A DNA stretch of 64,000 nucleotides from Thermodesulfobium narugense DSM 14796 (GTDB lineage: Bacteria; Thermodesulfobiota; Thermodesulfobiia; Thermodesulfobiales; Thermodesulfobiaceae), in contig NC_015499.1 of assembly GCF_000212395.1 (NCBI RefSeq), positions 771,501 through 835,500 on the forward strand, read 5' to 3'. Both the position numbers and the translations under genes were made by a program. Positions 8,798 to 17,709 of the stretch are shown piece by piece. Within the stretch, counting starts at the first letter, position 1. Every line of letters starts with the position of its first letter. The notes beneath the pieces are model-generated. The model did no database searches and was not told where the DNA came from. It saw only the letters and a program-made list of their open reading frames with translations.

Positions 8798-8873
8798 GCC
8801 CACGTAGCTCAGTCGGCAGAGCACTTCCTTGGTAAGGAAGAGGTCACCGGTTCTATTCCGGTCGTGGGCTCCA
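8798..8873 (+). tRNA. tRNA-Thr (anticodon GGT)
   Basis: 76 bases with encoded CCA. The acceptor GCCCACG pairs with CGTGGGC. CTTCC-TTGGTAA-GGAAG gives anticodon GGT. The T-loop reads TTCTATT, with T rather than the usual purine at position 57; the T-stem is intact (CCGG/CCGG). It lies three bases after tRNA-Tyr and 50 bases before tuf. Confidence 0.95.
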
Positions 8874-8923
8874 TAGCTTTAGAAATTTAAAAAAATAATA
8901 CCATTTTGAACGGGGGATGTTCA

Positions 8924-10141
8924 ATGGCAAAAGCGAAATTTGACCGAACAAAGACACACCTTAACGTTGGTACCATTGGTCATATTGATCATGGAAAAAC
9001 TACTTTGACTGCAGCTCTTACAATGACTCTTGCTGCTGCAGGAAAGGCTCAGGCAAAGAGATATGAGGATATTGACTCTGCTCCTGAGGAAAAGGCAAGA
9101 GGCATTACGATTAACATTGCTCACGTTGAGTATGAAACAGAAAAGAGACACTATGCACACGTAGACTGCCCAGGACACGTGGACTACATCAAGAACATGA
9201 TTACTGGTGCAGCCCAGATGGACGGAGCAGTTCTTGTAGTAGCAGCAAACGATGGGCCAATGCCTCAGACAAGAGAACATATTCTTCTTGCAAGACAGGT
9301 AGGAGTGCCATCTATTATAGTCTTTATGAACAAGATTGATATGGTAGATGACCCTGAACTCCTTGATCTAGTAGAGATGGAAACAAGAGACCTTCTCTCT
9401 TCTTATGAATTTCCTGGAGACGAAATACCTATAATAAGAGGTTCTGCACTAAAAGCTATTGAAGCCCTTCAAGCAAACAGCTCTCTTCAAAGAGGACAAA
9501 ATGAATGGGTAGACAAGATATGGGAGCTTGCAGATGCTCTAGACTCCTACATCCCAGACCCACAAAGAGACATAGACAAGCCATTCATCATGGCAATTGA
9601 AGACGTCTTCACAATCACAGGTAGAGGAACAGTAGTAACAGGCCGTATTGAAAGAGGCCGCATAAAGCCAGGAGATGAAGTAGAGATAGTAGGATTTTCC
9701 ATGCAACCAAAAAAGACAGTCTGTACATCTGTAGAGATGTTTAGAAAGATATTAGACGAAGGCATAGCAGGAGACAATGTAGGGTGTCTTCTAAGAGGTA
9801 TTGACAAGGACGAGGTAGAAAGGGGACAAGTCCTTGCAAAGCCAGGTTCAATCAAGCCCTTCACAAAGTTTAACGCAGAGGTATACGTCCTTAAAAAGGA
9901 AGAAGGCGGACGTCATACCCCATTCTTCAACGGATATCGTCCACAGTTCTACTTCAGAACCACAGACGTAACAGGTACAATAAAACTTCCAGAAGGCGTA
10001 GAGATGGTAATGCCTGGAGACAACATAAATATGCTTGTAGAGCTTATATCTCCAGTAGCAATTGAAGAAGGACTTCGTTTTGCAATACGTGAAGGCGGCA
10101 GAACTGTAGGTGCTGGCGTTGTCACTAAGACACTCGAATAA
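8924..10141 (+). CDS. tuf: Elongation factor Tu
   Basis: GTPase that delivers aminoacyl-tRNA to the ribosome. The P-loop [14 protein letters not shown] and NKID GTPase motifs and all three domains are present, giving 405 residues. I start it at ATG 8924 ([20 protein letters not shown]) because GGGGGA lies seven bases upstream. A TTG six codons earlier would put that ribosome site inside the gene. Codon use is richer in C-ending codons than its neighbours, as expected for very high expression. It sits behind tRNA-Tyr and tRNA-Thr rather than in a str operon. Confidence 0.98.
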   Translation: MAKAKFDRTKTHLNVGTIGHIDHGKTTLTAALTMTLAAAGKAQAKRYEDIDSAPEEKARGITINIAHVEYETEKRHYAHVDCPGHVDYIKNMITGAAQMDGAVLVVAANDGPMPQTREHILLARQVGVPSIIVFMNKIDMVDDPELLDLVEMETRDLLSSYEFPGDEIPIIRGSALKAIEALQANSSLQRGQNEWVDKIWELADALDSYIPDPQRDIDKPFIMAIEDVFTITGRGTVVTGRIERGRIKPGDEVEIVGFSMQPKKTVCTSVEMFRKILDEGIAGDNVGCLLRGIDKDEVERGQVLAKPGSIKPFTKFNAEVYVLKKEEGGRHTPFFNGYRPQFYFRTTDVTGTIKLPEGVEMVMPGDNINMLVELISPVAIEEGLRFAIREGGRTVGAGVVTKTLE

Positions 10142-10153
10142 ATTTAAGGATAT

Positions 10154-10975
10154 TTGAAAAGTTTATCGAGATTTTACTTTATTTTGGGTTTTGTAATATT
10201 GGTACCAATTATAGGGGGTGTAATTTTTGCACCCCTTTTAACTTCTTATTCGCCGCAAGCTTTTGACTTTTCTACACTAGGAACCCCGCAACCACCATCT
10301 TTTTTGCATCCTTTAGGTACGGATATTTATGGAAGAGATATTTTTTCCAGACTGCTATATGGAGGGCGAGTATCATTAGGCGTTGCTCTAGTTGCTGTAA
10401 GCATTTCTGTTTTTTTAGGTACATTTTTAGGCAGCATGTCTGCTCTACTTGGCAAGACATTTGACTTTTTCTTTATGAGATTTGTTGACGCAATGCTTTC
10501 CTTTCCTTTGATTTTCCTTCTGCTGGCAGTTCAATCTGTGTTAAAAAGGCCGGAAATTATTTATACAATGGCTATTATAGGTTTTACTAGCTGGATGGGA
10601 ATAGCAAGACTTGTTAGAACACAAACTTTGTCGATAAAGACTTCCAACTTTGTTCTAGCAAGCAAGATGTTTGGTGCAAGCAATTTTTGGATTTTAAGGA
10701 AGCATATTTTGCCAAATGTGCTTAATATAGTTTTAGTTTCTGCTGTTTTAGGAATGTCCAGTGCAATTATGACTGAGTCTGCACTCTCTTTTTTGGGTTT
10801 AGGAGTACAACCACCCTATGCAAGTTGGGGCAACATGCTTGGTGAGGCACAGGATTATTTTCTCGAATATCCTTATCTTTTAATTTTTCCTGGTTTATGT
10901 ATTACTCTAACTATTCTTGGATTTAACTTTTTAGGAGAAGCCCTAAGACTTTATATGAGTCCAAAAGAGAAGTAA
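10154..10975 (+). CDS. OppC/DppC-type ABC transporter permease, orphan
   Basis: A 273-residue inner-membrane permease of the peptide/nickel uptake family, with about six membrane segments. LGTDIYGRDIFSRLLYGGRVSLG in the N-terminal region and an EAA-type loop (VLASKMFGASNFWILRKHI, then LPN) are typical of OppC. Such permeases work with a partner permease, two ATPases and a binding protein, none of which is in the window. The start is TTG after AAGGA at only three bases, so it may be weakly translated. It lies between tuf and uvrB, with uvrB starting five bases after its stop. Substrate unknown. Confidence 0.88.
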   Translation: MKSLSRFYFILGFVILVPIIGGVIFAPLLTSYSPQAFDFSTLGTPQPPSFLHPLGTDIYGRDIFSRLLYGGRVSLGVALVAVSISVFLGTFLGSMSALLGKTFDFFFMRFVDAMLSFPLIFLLLAVQSVLKRPEIIYTMAIIGFTSWMGIARLVRTQTLSIKTSNFVLASKMFGASNFWILRKHILPNVLNIVLVSAVLGMSSAIMTESALSFLGLGVQPPYASWGNMLGEAQDYFLEYPYLLIFPGLCITLTILGFNFLGEALRLYMSPKEK

Positions 10976-10980
10976 AGATA

Positions 10981-13035
10981 ATGAGCAGTTTTAAACTATT
11001 TGAGCCCTTTAAGCCTGCCGGAGATCAGGAACGAGCGATAGATCAATTGGTTGAGGGAGTAGAAAAAGGCTATAAGTATCAAACTTTATTGGGTGCAACT
11101 GGAACTGGAAAGACTTTTACCATTGCAAATGTGATAAATAGAGTAAAAAAACCTACATTAATTATGGCTCCAAACAAAACCCTTGCTGCACAACTGTGTT
11201 CTGAATTGAGAACTTTTTTCCCTGAAAATGCAGTTGAATACTTTATTAGTTATTATGACTACTATCAACCAGAAGCCTACATACCTCAAAGGGATCTATA
11301 TATAGAAAAGGATGCATCGATAAATGACGAGATAGATAGATATAGACACTCTGCTACTCGCTCGCTTCTTGAAAGAGAAGATGTAATAGTTGTAGCAAGT
11401 GTATCCTGCATTTATAGCCTTGGTCAGCCAGAAGAATATAAGACTAATTCGTTTGTTATTAGAGAAGGTGATAAGTTAAGTAGAGACGACTTTATTGATC
11501 AATTAATCTATATGCTTTATGAAAGAAATGATTATGAGTTTAAGAGAAACAATTTTAGGGTAAATATTAACGTAGTTGATTTTATACCTTCTTTTGATGA
11601 ATATGCATATAGAGTTAGGTTTGATGAAGATTCTATAAGAAGCATCACAAAGCTTCATCCTGTAAGTCTCGAACCAGTTGAAAAGATTGAAAGCCTGTGG
11701 ATTTTCCCAGCATCTCATTTTATTTTGAGAGATGAGAAACTAAAAAGGGCAATAGATTCGATTAGAGTTGAGCTTGAAGAAAGAATTAAGTACTTTGAAA
11801 GTCTAGGTAAAGTTGTAGAAGCCAAAAGGATCGAACAAAGAACTTTGTATGATATAGAGATGCTTCAAACTATTGGATATTGTAAAGGAGTGGAAAATTA
11901 TTCAAGACATTTTACTTTTAGAAAGCCAGGAGAACCTCCTATTACACTTCTAGATTATTTTCCTAAGGATTTTCTCGTTATATTAGACGAATCTCATTTA
12001 TCTGTTCCTCAAATAAGAGGAATGTATAGGGGAGATGAGGCAAGAAAGAAAAATCTCATTGATTTTGGCTTTAGATTGCCATCAGCTTACGATAACAGAC
12101 CTCTTAGGTTTGAGGAATTTATTGAAAAAGCTAATCAAATAATTTTTATGTCTGCTACGCCTGCCTCATTTGAAAAGGAAAACAGCTCTCAAATTGTGGA
12201 ACAGATAATAAGGCCAACAGGTATACTAGATCCTATAGTAGAGGTAAGGGATTTTGAAAGTCAAGTTAATGATTCTATAAATGAAACAAGGGAGAACGCT
12301 AAGAGAGGTTTTAGAACTCTTATAACGACTCTTACAAAAAGATTGGCTGAAGACCTTGCAAACTATCTAATCCAGGAAGGAATAAAGGCATATTATTTAC
12401 ACTCTGAACAGGATGCCATTGAAAGGCTTGACGTTCTTCATAATTTAAGGCTTGGAAAATATGATGTGGTGGTAGGAATTAATTTATTAAGAGAAGGATT
12501 AGATTTGCCTGAAGTTACCAGAGTTCTTATTCTGGATGCTGATAAGGAAGGTTTTTTGAGGTCATCTACTTCTTTAATCCAAACTATTGGAAGGGCAGCT
12601 AGAAACGTAGAATCAAAGGTAATACTGTATGCATCAAAAATCACTGAGTCCATGAGAGAGGCTATAGATGAAACTAATAGAAGAAGAAAGATTCAAATGG
12701 AGTATAATTTAAAACATAATATAACGCCTACTTCAATATCCAAGCCAATATCAGATATTGTTGATAGAGATTCCGAAGGAAACTCGATTGAAGAAGAACT
12801 TAGATCTATAATTAAATCTAATAAGAATGATTTAGAATTAACTGAGAAAGAAATAAGAACAAAAATGATAGAATATGCTAAAGAATGGAAGTTCGAAGAA
12901 GCTGCAAAGTATAGAGATCTATTAAAATTATTAAAAAATATCTTTGAGGACAAGGAGGTCGATTTTGCCACTGGACTGGAAGAAAAAATTGCAAGAAAAC
13001 GTTCAAAAGGTAAAAGAACGCGTTCAAAAGGCTAA
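10981..13035 (+). CDS. uvrB: Excinuclease ABC subunit B
   Basis: Damage-verifying helicase-like subunit of nucleotide excision repair. It has 684 residues. GATGTGKTFTIANV is the Walker A motif. The damage-probing hairpin region SYYDYYQPEAYIPQRD, the DESH box (VILDESHLSVPQIRG), helicase motifs (FMSATPA, GINLLREGLDLPEV, QTIGRAARN) and a C-terminal UvrC-binding region (about residues 615-655) are all present. The ATG follows the permease stop by five bases, suggesting coupling. Its 3' end overlaps the yggS start by 71 bases. Confidence 0.97.
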   Translation: MSSFKLFEPFKPAGDQERAIDQLVEGVEKGYKYQTLLGATGTGKTFTIANVINRVKKPTLIMAPNKTLAAQLCSELRTFFPENAVEYFISYYDYYQPEAYIPQRDLYIEKDASINDEIDRYRHSATRSLLEREDVIVVASVSCIYSLGQPEEYKTNSFVIREGDKLSRDDFIDQLIYMLYERNDYEFKRNNFRVNINVVDFIPSFDEYAYRVRFDEDSIRSITKLHPVSLEPVEKIESLWIFPASHFILRDEKLKRAIDSIRVELEERIKYFESLGKVVEAKRIEQRTLYDIEMLQTIGYCKGVENYSRHFTFRKPGEPPITLLDYFPKDFLVILDESHLSVPQIRGMYRGDEARKKNLIDFGFRLPSAYDNRPLRFEEFIEKANQIIFMSATPASFEKENSSQIVEQIIRPTGILDPIVEVRDFESQVNDSINETRENAKRGFRTLITTLTKRLAEDLANYLIQEGIKAYYLHSEQDAIERLDVLHNLRLGKYDVVVGINLLREGLDLPEVTRVLILDADKEGFLRSSTSLIQTIGRAARNVESKVILYASKITESMREAIDETNRRRKIQMEYNLKHNITPTSISKPISDIVDRDSEGNSIEEELRSIIKSNKNDLELTEKEIRTKMIEYAKEWKFEEAAKYRDLLKLLKNIFEDKEVDFATGLEEKIARKRSKGKRTRSKG

Positions 13036-13657
13036 AGAAGCAGCCAAAAGAAAAGATGAAGTTTTTATATTGCCTGTTACAAAAACAAAATCTACTGAAA
13101 TAATAAGAGCTCTAATTGAGATGGGCTTTAATGTTTTTGGAGAAAATAGGGTTAGAGAGGCAAAGGAAAAGATTAAAGAGCTAAGCAACGTTAAATTTGA
13201 AATGATTGGACATCTTCAAACCAATAAAGTAAAAGATGCTCTTGATATCTTTACCAGGATTCAATCGGTAGATTCATTAAAACTGTTAACCGAAATTAAC
13301 GAAAGGGCTGCTAAAAAGAAGATTGTGATGCCAGTTCTTGTAGAAATAAATATTAGTGGTGAAAGTCAAAAATACGGATTTTTGCCTGGTGAGGTCATGA
13401 ACCTTTTTAGAGTTACCTCGTCTTTAAGATTTGTAAACATTGAGGGCTTAATGGGCATGGCTTCTCTAACCAATGATACAGATAAGATAAGAAAAGAGTT
13501 TTCTACTCTTAGAATACTCTATGAAAGATTGAACGCAGAAGGGTATAACCTTAACGTATTATCAATGGGCATGACTGATGATTTTGAGGTAGCCATAATG
13601 GAAGGCTCTAATATGGTTAGAATTGGTAGAGCATTTTTTGAGGGATTAGAAATATGA
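12965..13657 (+). CDS. YggS/PLPBP pyridoxal-phosphate homeostasis protein
   Basis: A PLP-carrying TIM-barrel protein that buffers the cofactor. LPVTKTKS carries the PLP lysine, then GENRVREAKEK, IGHLQTNK, VEINISGESQKYG, GLMGMAS and the C-terminal MGMTDDFEVAIMEGSNMVRIGRAFF. I choose TTG 12965 (MPLDWKKKLQENVQ, 230 residues) because a perfect AAGGAGG ends six bases upstream. A TTG seven codons earlier lies ahead of that site. It begins inside uvrB and its TGA overlaps the proC ATG. Confidence 0.93.
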   Translation: MPLDWKKKLQENVQKVKERVQKAKEAAKRKDEVFILPVTKTKSTEIIRALIEMGFNVFGENRVREAKEKIKELSNVKFEMIGHLQTNKVKDALDIFTRIQSVDSLKLLTEINERAAKKKIVMPVLVEINISGESQKYGFLPGEVMNLFRVTSSLRFVNIEGLMGMASLTNDTDKIRKEFSTLRILYERLNAEGYNLNVLSMGMTDDFEVAIMEGSNMVRIGRAFFEGLEI

Positions 13658-14451
13658 TAAAGATAGGAATTTTAGGTGCAGGAAGAGTTGGAGAGGCCTT
13701 TTTAAAGGGTCTTAAGCCTCTTCATGAGGAAGGAAAGATATTTGTTGCTGCTAGTCATAGAAGGCTTGAGAGGAGAGAAGAACTTGGTAGAAAGTATTCT
13801 CTTAAAATATTTTCTTCCAACGATGAGCTTGTTCAATCGTCAGATATTGTAGTTATAACTTTAAAACCTGATCAATTCAGATCGCTTGCAGAATCTATGA
13901 AAAGAAAGGCATTGTTTAAAGATAAAACTGTTATTAGCGTTATGGCAGGCATAACTCTTAACGAGCTTTATGAAAAAGGGGGTATAGAAAGAGCGTTTAG
14001 AATTATGCCGACATTAGGTGTAATAAATCAGAATGGTTTGATGGCAATGTGCGCATCAAGTCTTATTCAACCTCAGGATTGGATGGATGTTGAGTCTATT
14101 TTGTCGGCTTTAGGTGATGTTGTAAGACTAGAGGAAGACAAATTTGCTGCATTTACAGCCCTTGGAGGTTCGGGCCCTGCATATGTAGCTCTATTAATGG
14201 AATCTTTGGTTGATTCAGGAGTTACAATTGGGCTTTCAAGAAGTATATCGAAGAAAATTGTTGAACACCTTTTCGAATCACTTGTTGGTTTAGTGGAAAT
14301 ATACGAGCATCCAGTTCATCTGAAAGAAGCTGTTATGTCGCCAAATGGCACAACAGCTCAGGGACTTTTGTATTTGGAATCTACTGGTGTGAAGGGAAAT
14401 ATAATTCAGGCTGTTATAAAAGCATATCAGAGAGCGAGGGAAATGGAGTGA
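13654..14451 (+). CDS. proC: Pyrroline-5-carboxylate reductase
   Basis: Last step of proline synthesis, an NAD(P)H-dependent cytosolic reductase. The N-terminal Rossmann motif GILGAGRVGEAFLKGL, the central SVMAGITLNEL and the signature block ALGGSGPAYVALLMESLVDSG through MSPNGTTAQGLLYLE are present in 265 residues. It overlaps yggS (ATGA) and divIVA (GTGA) at its two ends. The yggS-proC-divIVA order is common near division genes in Gram-positive and related bacteria. Confidence 0.95.
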   Translation: MIKIGILGAGRVGEAFLKGLKPLHEEGKIFVAASHRRLERREELGRKYSLKIFSSNDELVQSSDIVVITLKPDQFRSLAESMKRKALFKDKTVISVMAGITLNELYEKGGIERAFRIMPTLGVINQNGLMAMCASSLIQPQDWMDVESILSALGDVVRLEEDKFAAFTALGGSGPAYVALLMESLVDSGVTIGLSRSISKKIVEHLFESLVGLVEIYEHPVHLKEAVMSPNGTTAQGLLYLESTGVKGNIIQAVIKAYQRAREME

Positions 14452-14945
14452 CTTTTAAACCTGGTATTACTCCTTTAGACATTCAGAACAAAGAATTTAG
14501 CAAAGGATTAAGAGGTTATAAAGAAGAAGAGGTTGACAAATTCTTGGATGAGTTGTCTGAAGTTGTTTCTCAAATGATTTCTGAAATCGAGAGGTTGGAA
14601 AAGGAGAATGACTATCTAAGATCTCGTATTCAAACAACTCAAAAGAAGAGCGAACTTGAAGCCTCCACTAGCGATTTTCTATCGTTGATTCAAAAAAAGG
14701 TTGAAGAAGCAAAACTTCAGGTTGAGAAAGAAGTAGAGCTAAAAAGGATAAAATCAGAAGAAGAATGCAGGGCAATGATACAAAGAACAAAAGAAGAACA
14801 TACAAAGCTTTTTGCAGACATAGAAAGAATTAGACAAGAAAAGAGAAGAGAGTTAAAGAATCTTGAAGAGTTTATTTCGAGACTTCAAACCCTTGTAAAC
14901 AGAGAAATTCAGAATATGGAAAGAGAAAGTTCGGTTTCTCAATAG
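14448..14945 (+). CDS. divIVA: DivIVA-domain cell-division/polarity protein
   Basis: A 165-residue coiled-coil protein. The N-terminal TPLDIQNKEFSKGLRGYKEE and EVDKFLDEL form the DivIVA lipid-binding domain (residues about 5-35), followed by long heptad-rich helices to the end. DivIVA proteins bind curved membrane at poles and septa and recruit partners. The start is GTG 14448, overlapping the proC stop. The DUF167 gene follows by two bases. Confidence 0.9.
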   Translation: MTFKPGITPLDIQNKEFSKGLRGYKEEEVDKFLDELSEVVSQMISEIERLEKENDYLRSRIQTTQKKSELEASTSDFLSLIQKKVEEAKLQVEKEVELKRIKSEEECRAMIQRTKEEHTKLFADIERIRQEKRRELKNLEEFISRLQTLVNREIQNMERESSVSQ

Positions 14946-14947
14946 GC

Positions 14948-15208
14948 ATGGATTACAAAATTGAACTTAAAGTTACACCAAATGCAAAAAAAGAATCTAT
15001 TGAAATAAAAGATGGGAAGATTTATTGCAAAGTAAGTGCTCCACCTGAAGACGGAAAAGCAAATAGAAGAGTTATAGAACTAATTTCAGAATTTTTTGAT
15101 TGTAAAAGAAAGGATGTTGAAATATTTTCTGGAGAAAAAAGCAAAAACAAAATCTTACTAATAAAATCAGAAAATATTTTTAAAAAAATAAAAGGATGGG
15201 AGCAATAA
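14948..15208 (+). CDS. DUF167 / YggU family protein
   Basis: Small 86-residue protein with the family pattern IELKVTPNAKKESIE, KVSAPPEDGKANRRVIELIS, and VEIFSGEKSKNKILLI. The structure of family members is known but the function is not. It sits in the usual YggS-linked cluster, two bases after divIVA and seven before the phosphorylase gene. Confidence 0.9.
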   Translation: MDYKIELKVTPNAKKESIEIKDGKIYCKVSAPPEDGKANRRVIELISEFFDCKRKDVEIFSGEKSKNKILLIKSENIFKKIKGWEQ

Positions 15209-15214
15209 AAGGAT

Positions 15215-16078
15215 ATGAAAAGCTATTCGTTTTTAAATGAATTTGAGTTTAAGGCAAATTGTGAGGCTGCATCAAGGTACTTGAGAGATTATTTGCCAGA
15301 GAAAATAGAAGGGATAATTGAACTTGGTTCCGGATTTGGAAAAGCATTTGATAAATTGAAAAAGGATCTGATAATCAAGTACGATAAAATTCCGTTTTTT
15401 CCTAAAGCATCTGCGCCATCTCATCGCTCTCAATTGAGTCTTGTTTACATAAATTCAAAACCATATGTAATTTTAGAAGGCAGGTTTCATCTGTATGAAA
15501 ATTATGGTGTGTGGGAAGTAATATTTCCTATAGTAGTTCTATCTAGATTTAAGCCCAATATAGCCTATCTTACTAATGCTTCTGGTGGAATCAATAGCAG
15601 TTTAAAAGTTGGAGAAGTAGTAATTGTGAAGGATCACATTAATTTTACAGGTTATAATCCTTTGATCGGGTTGGCTGATATATATTTTGGCGAAAGATTT
15701 GTGGATATGAGCGATGCTTATAACAAAAAATTAAGAACGTTAGCAAAATCTGAATCAGTGAGCGTTTTGGGATACGAGCCAAAAGAGGTTGTGTATGTGG
15801 GCGTTTTAGGTCCTAGTTTCGAAACTCCTGCAGAACTAAGAGCTATGAGAACTATGGGTGCTGATATTGTTGGGATGTCTACTGTTATGGAAGTCATAGC
15901 CCTAAATGCGTTAAAAATAAAAACGCTTTGTTTTTCTTTAATATCTAATATTGCAAGTCCAGACAATCCTTTAAAGACTTCAGCAGAGGAGGTTATAGAA
16001 GTAGTTTCAAATAACAGTGACAAATTAAGAGATCTAATAGTTGATCTTGCAGGCAAGGTCGATGCAACCAAGATTTGA
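15215..16078 (+). CDS. Purine-nucleoside (or methylthiopurine) phosphorylase
   Basis: A 287-residue member of the trimeric PNP/MTAP family, which cleaves nucleosides with phosphate to base and (5-substituted) ribose-1-phosphate. LGSGFGKAF is the phosphate loop; GRFHLYENYGVWEV, TNASGGI, LGPSFETPAELRAMRTMGADIVGMSTVMEV and the late FSLISNIAS follow. The Asn in SLISN matches PNPs acting on 6-oxopurines; MTA phosphorylases usually have Asp there. Overlapping genes downstream encode a class II aldolase and MtnA, so the natural substrate may be a 5'-modified nucleoside such as methylthioinosine. Specificity is unproven. Confidence 0.85.
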   Translation: MKSYSFLNEFEFKANCEAASRYLRDYLPEKIEGIIELGSGFGKAFDKLKKDLIIKYDKIPFFPKASAPSHRSQLSLVYINSKPYVILEGRFHLYENYGVWEVIFPIVVLSRFKPNIAYLTNASGGINSSLKVGEVVIVKDHINFTGYNPLIGLADIYFGERFVDMSDAYNKKLRTLAKSESVSVLGYEPKEVVYVGVLGPSFETPAELRAMRTMGADIVGMSTVMEVIALNALKIKTLCFSLISNIASPDNPLKTSAEEVIEVVSNNSDKLRDLIVDLAGKVDATKI

Positions 16079-16622
16079 TCTGTTTATTTGGTCTCAAATT
16101 GCTTATTTAAGAGGACTTGCCAGGGCAAAAGGTGGCAATATAAGTTTGTTCAAGGATAATAAAATATATATAAAGCCTTCTGGATATTCATTTTTTGACG
16201 TATTACCATGGAAAATTAGCATAATGGATATTGATGGGACTTTCAAAAACAATTATAAGCCATCTTCTGAATATCCAATGCATCTTGAAATTTATAGAAA
16301 ATTACCATTTGTTAAAGCAATTTTCCACACACATTCATTTTATGCAACTCTTTTTGCTTTTTTGAAAAGCGCCATTCCAGTGTTTACTGAAGAAGCGAGG
16401 ATTTATTTAAAAGAAATTCCACTGATACCCTTTGCTCAGCCTGGAAGCTCAGAGTTGGGGAAAAGAGTTGTTGAACATCTATCAAATGACATTCAGGTTG
16501 GAATACTTGAGAATCATGGAACGATTGTAGTTGGTAAAACTCTTAAAGAGTGTTATTATTTATCTGAACTTTTAGAAGAGAGTGCAAAATTAGCATGGCA
16601 TTTGAAATTATTTGAGAAATAA
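16062..16622 (+). CDS. Class II aldolase/adducin family protein
   Basis: A 186-residue zinc aldolase-like protein (fuculose-1-phosphate aldolase, RhaD and MtnB superfamily). RAKGGNISLF, IKPSGYSFF, MHLEIYRKLP, the zinc ligands in FHTHSFYATL and the late ENHGTIVVG are visible. I start at ATG 16062 because AAGG lies just upstream; it overlaps the phosphorylase stop by 17 bases. Between a phosphorylase and mtnA it could split methylthioribulose-1-phosphate or 5-deoxyribulose-1-phosphate (aldolase of the DHAP shunt) or dehydrate it (MtnB). Which reaction is inference. Confidence 0.82.
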   Translation: MQPRFDLFIWSQIAYLRGLARAKGGNISLFKDNKIYIKPSGYSFFDVLPWKISIMDIDGTFKNNYKPSSEYPMHLEIYRKLPFVKAIFHTHSFYATLFAFLKSAIPVFTEEARIYLKEIPLIPFAQPGSSELGKRVVEHLSNDIQVGILENHGTIVVGKTLKECYYLSELLEESAKLAWHLKLFEK

Positions 16623-16647
16623 TGTTAATTTAAGGAGTTACGATTTT

Positions 16648-17658
16648 ATGCACAAACATATATTTGAAGCAATGAAATTCAAGAAAGATTCTTTATTGCT
16701 ACTCGATCAGACAAAGTTGCCATTTGAGGAAGTATGGCTTGAATTATCTAACGCAGATATGATAATTGAGGCCATACAAAATCTTAGAGTTAGAGGAGCA
16801 CCCGCCATTGGCATTTGTGGGGCTTTTGCTCTTTATTTATCTATTTATAACGACAATAAGCTTTTAGTTGATGAGATATCCCTTAAAAGGGAGGCTAATA
16901 GAATTAAAGGCTCTCGCCCTACAGCTATAAATCTTTCATGGGGTGTAGATAAAGTAGTAGATTTTGTTGGCAAATGTATTAATTTAAATGAAATATTTGA
17001 TTTTGTATATTCTTTATATCTTCAGGAAATTGAAATAAATGAAAAAATTGCTATAAATGGTGCAAAGGTTTTGCCAGAGGGAAGTATTTTGACTCATTGT
17101 AACACTGGCTCTCTTGCAGCTCCGGGTATCGGAACTGCACTTGGAGTCATTAGAAAGATGTTTCAAATGAGAAAATTAAATTTAGTTTATGTTTCTGAAA
17201 CTAGACCACTTTTACAGGGTGCAAGGCTTACAGTTTTCGAACTTGAGAGAGATGCTATTCCATATAAGTTGATTGTAGATTCGGCATCTGGAATGCTAAT
17301 GAGAAATTTTATGGTTGATGCTGTAATAGTTGGAGCTGATAGAATTGCTGCAAATGGTGACACAGCTAATAAGATCGGCACCTTTATGCACGCATTAGCG
17401 GCCAACTTTTATAACGTTCCTTTTTATGTGGCAGCACCTATGAGCACTATTGATTTCTCTATAGCAACTGGTGAAGAAATTCCTATAGAAGAAAGGGATA
17501 AAGCTGAAGTTATTAGATGCATGAGTTCTCTTACATGTAAAGATGATACAAGCGCTTTAAACTATGCTTTTGATATTACTCCTGCAAAGTTTATTAAAGC
17601 AATTATAACTGAAAATGGCGTATACAGTCCGAATGAGATATTGACTTTGCTTGATTAA
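16648..17658 (+). CDS. mtnA: S-methyl-5-thioribose-1-phosphate isomerase
   Basis: Converts methylthioribose-1-phosphate (and 5-deoxyribose-1-phosphate) to the ribulose form. RGAPAIGICGAFAL, the catalytic cysteine in THCNTGSLAAPGIGTALGVI, ETRPLLQGARLT and the catalytic aspartate in VGADRIAANGDTANKIGT are intact. I start at ATG 16648 (MHKHIFEAMKF, 336 residues) behind AAGGAG; an upstream TTG would overlap the aldolase. eIF2B-like relatives exist, but the LLDQTKLPFEE N-terminus is that of true MtnA. Confidence 0.93.
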   Translation: MHKHIFEAMKFKKDSLLLLDQTKLPFEEVWLELSNADMIIEAIQNLRVRGAPAIGICGAFALYLSIYNDNKLLVDEISLKREANRIKGSRPTAINLSWGVDKVVDFVGKCINLNEIFDFVYSLYLQEIEINEKIAINGAKVLPEGSILTHCNTGSLAAPGIGTALGVIRKMFQMRKLNLVYVSETRPLLQGARLTVFELERDAIPYKLIVDSASGMLMRNFMVDAVIVGADRIAANGDTANKIGTFMHALAANFYNVPFYVAAPMSTIDFSIATGEEIPIEERDKAEVIRCMSSLTCKDDTSALNYAFDITPAKFIKAIITENGVYSPNEILTLLD

Positions 17659-17709
17659 TTTTATATTTTTGAGAATGTTAATTTTTGATATAAATAAAAA
17701 AGGAGTTGT

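Noticed and set aside
8921-9280. 119-residue minus-strand open frame inside tuf
   Set aside because: Antisense shadow of a highly biased coding sequence; no ribosome site or family pattern.
17659-17709. T-box leader for ileS
   Set aside because: The gap is too short and lacks the T-box consensus.
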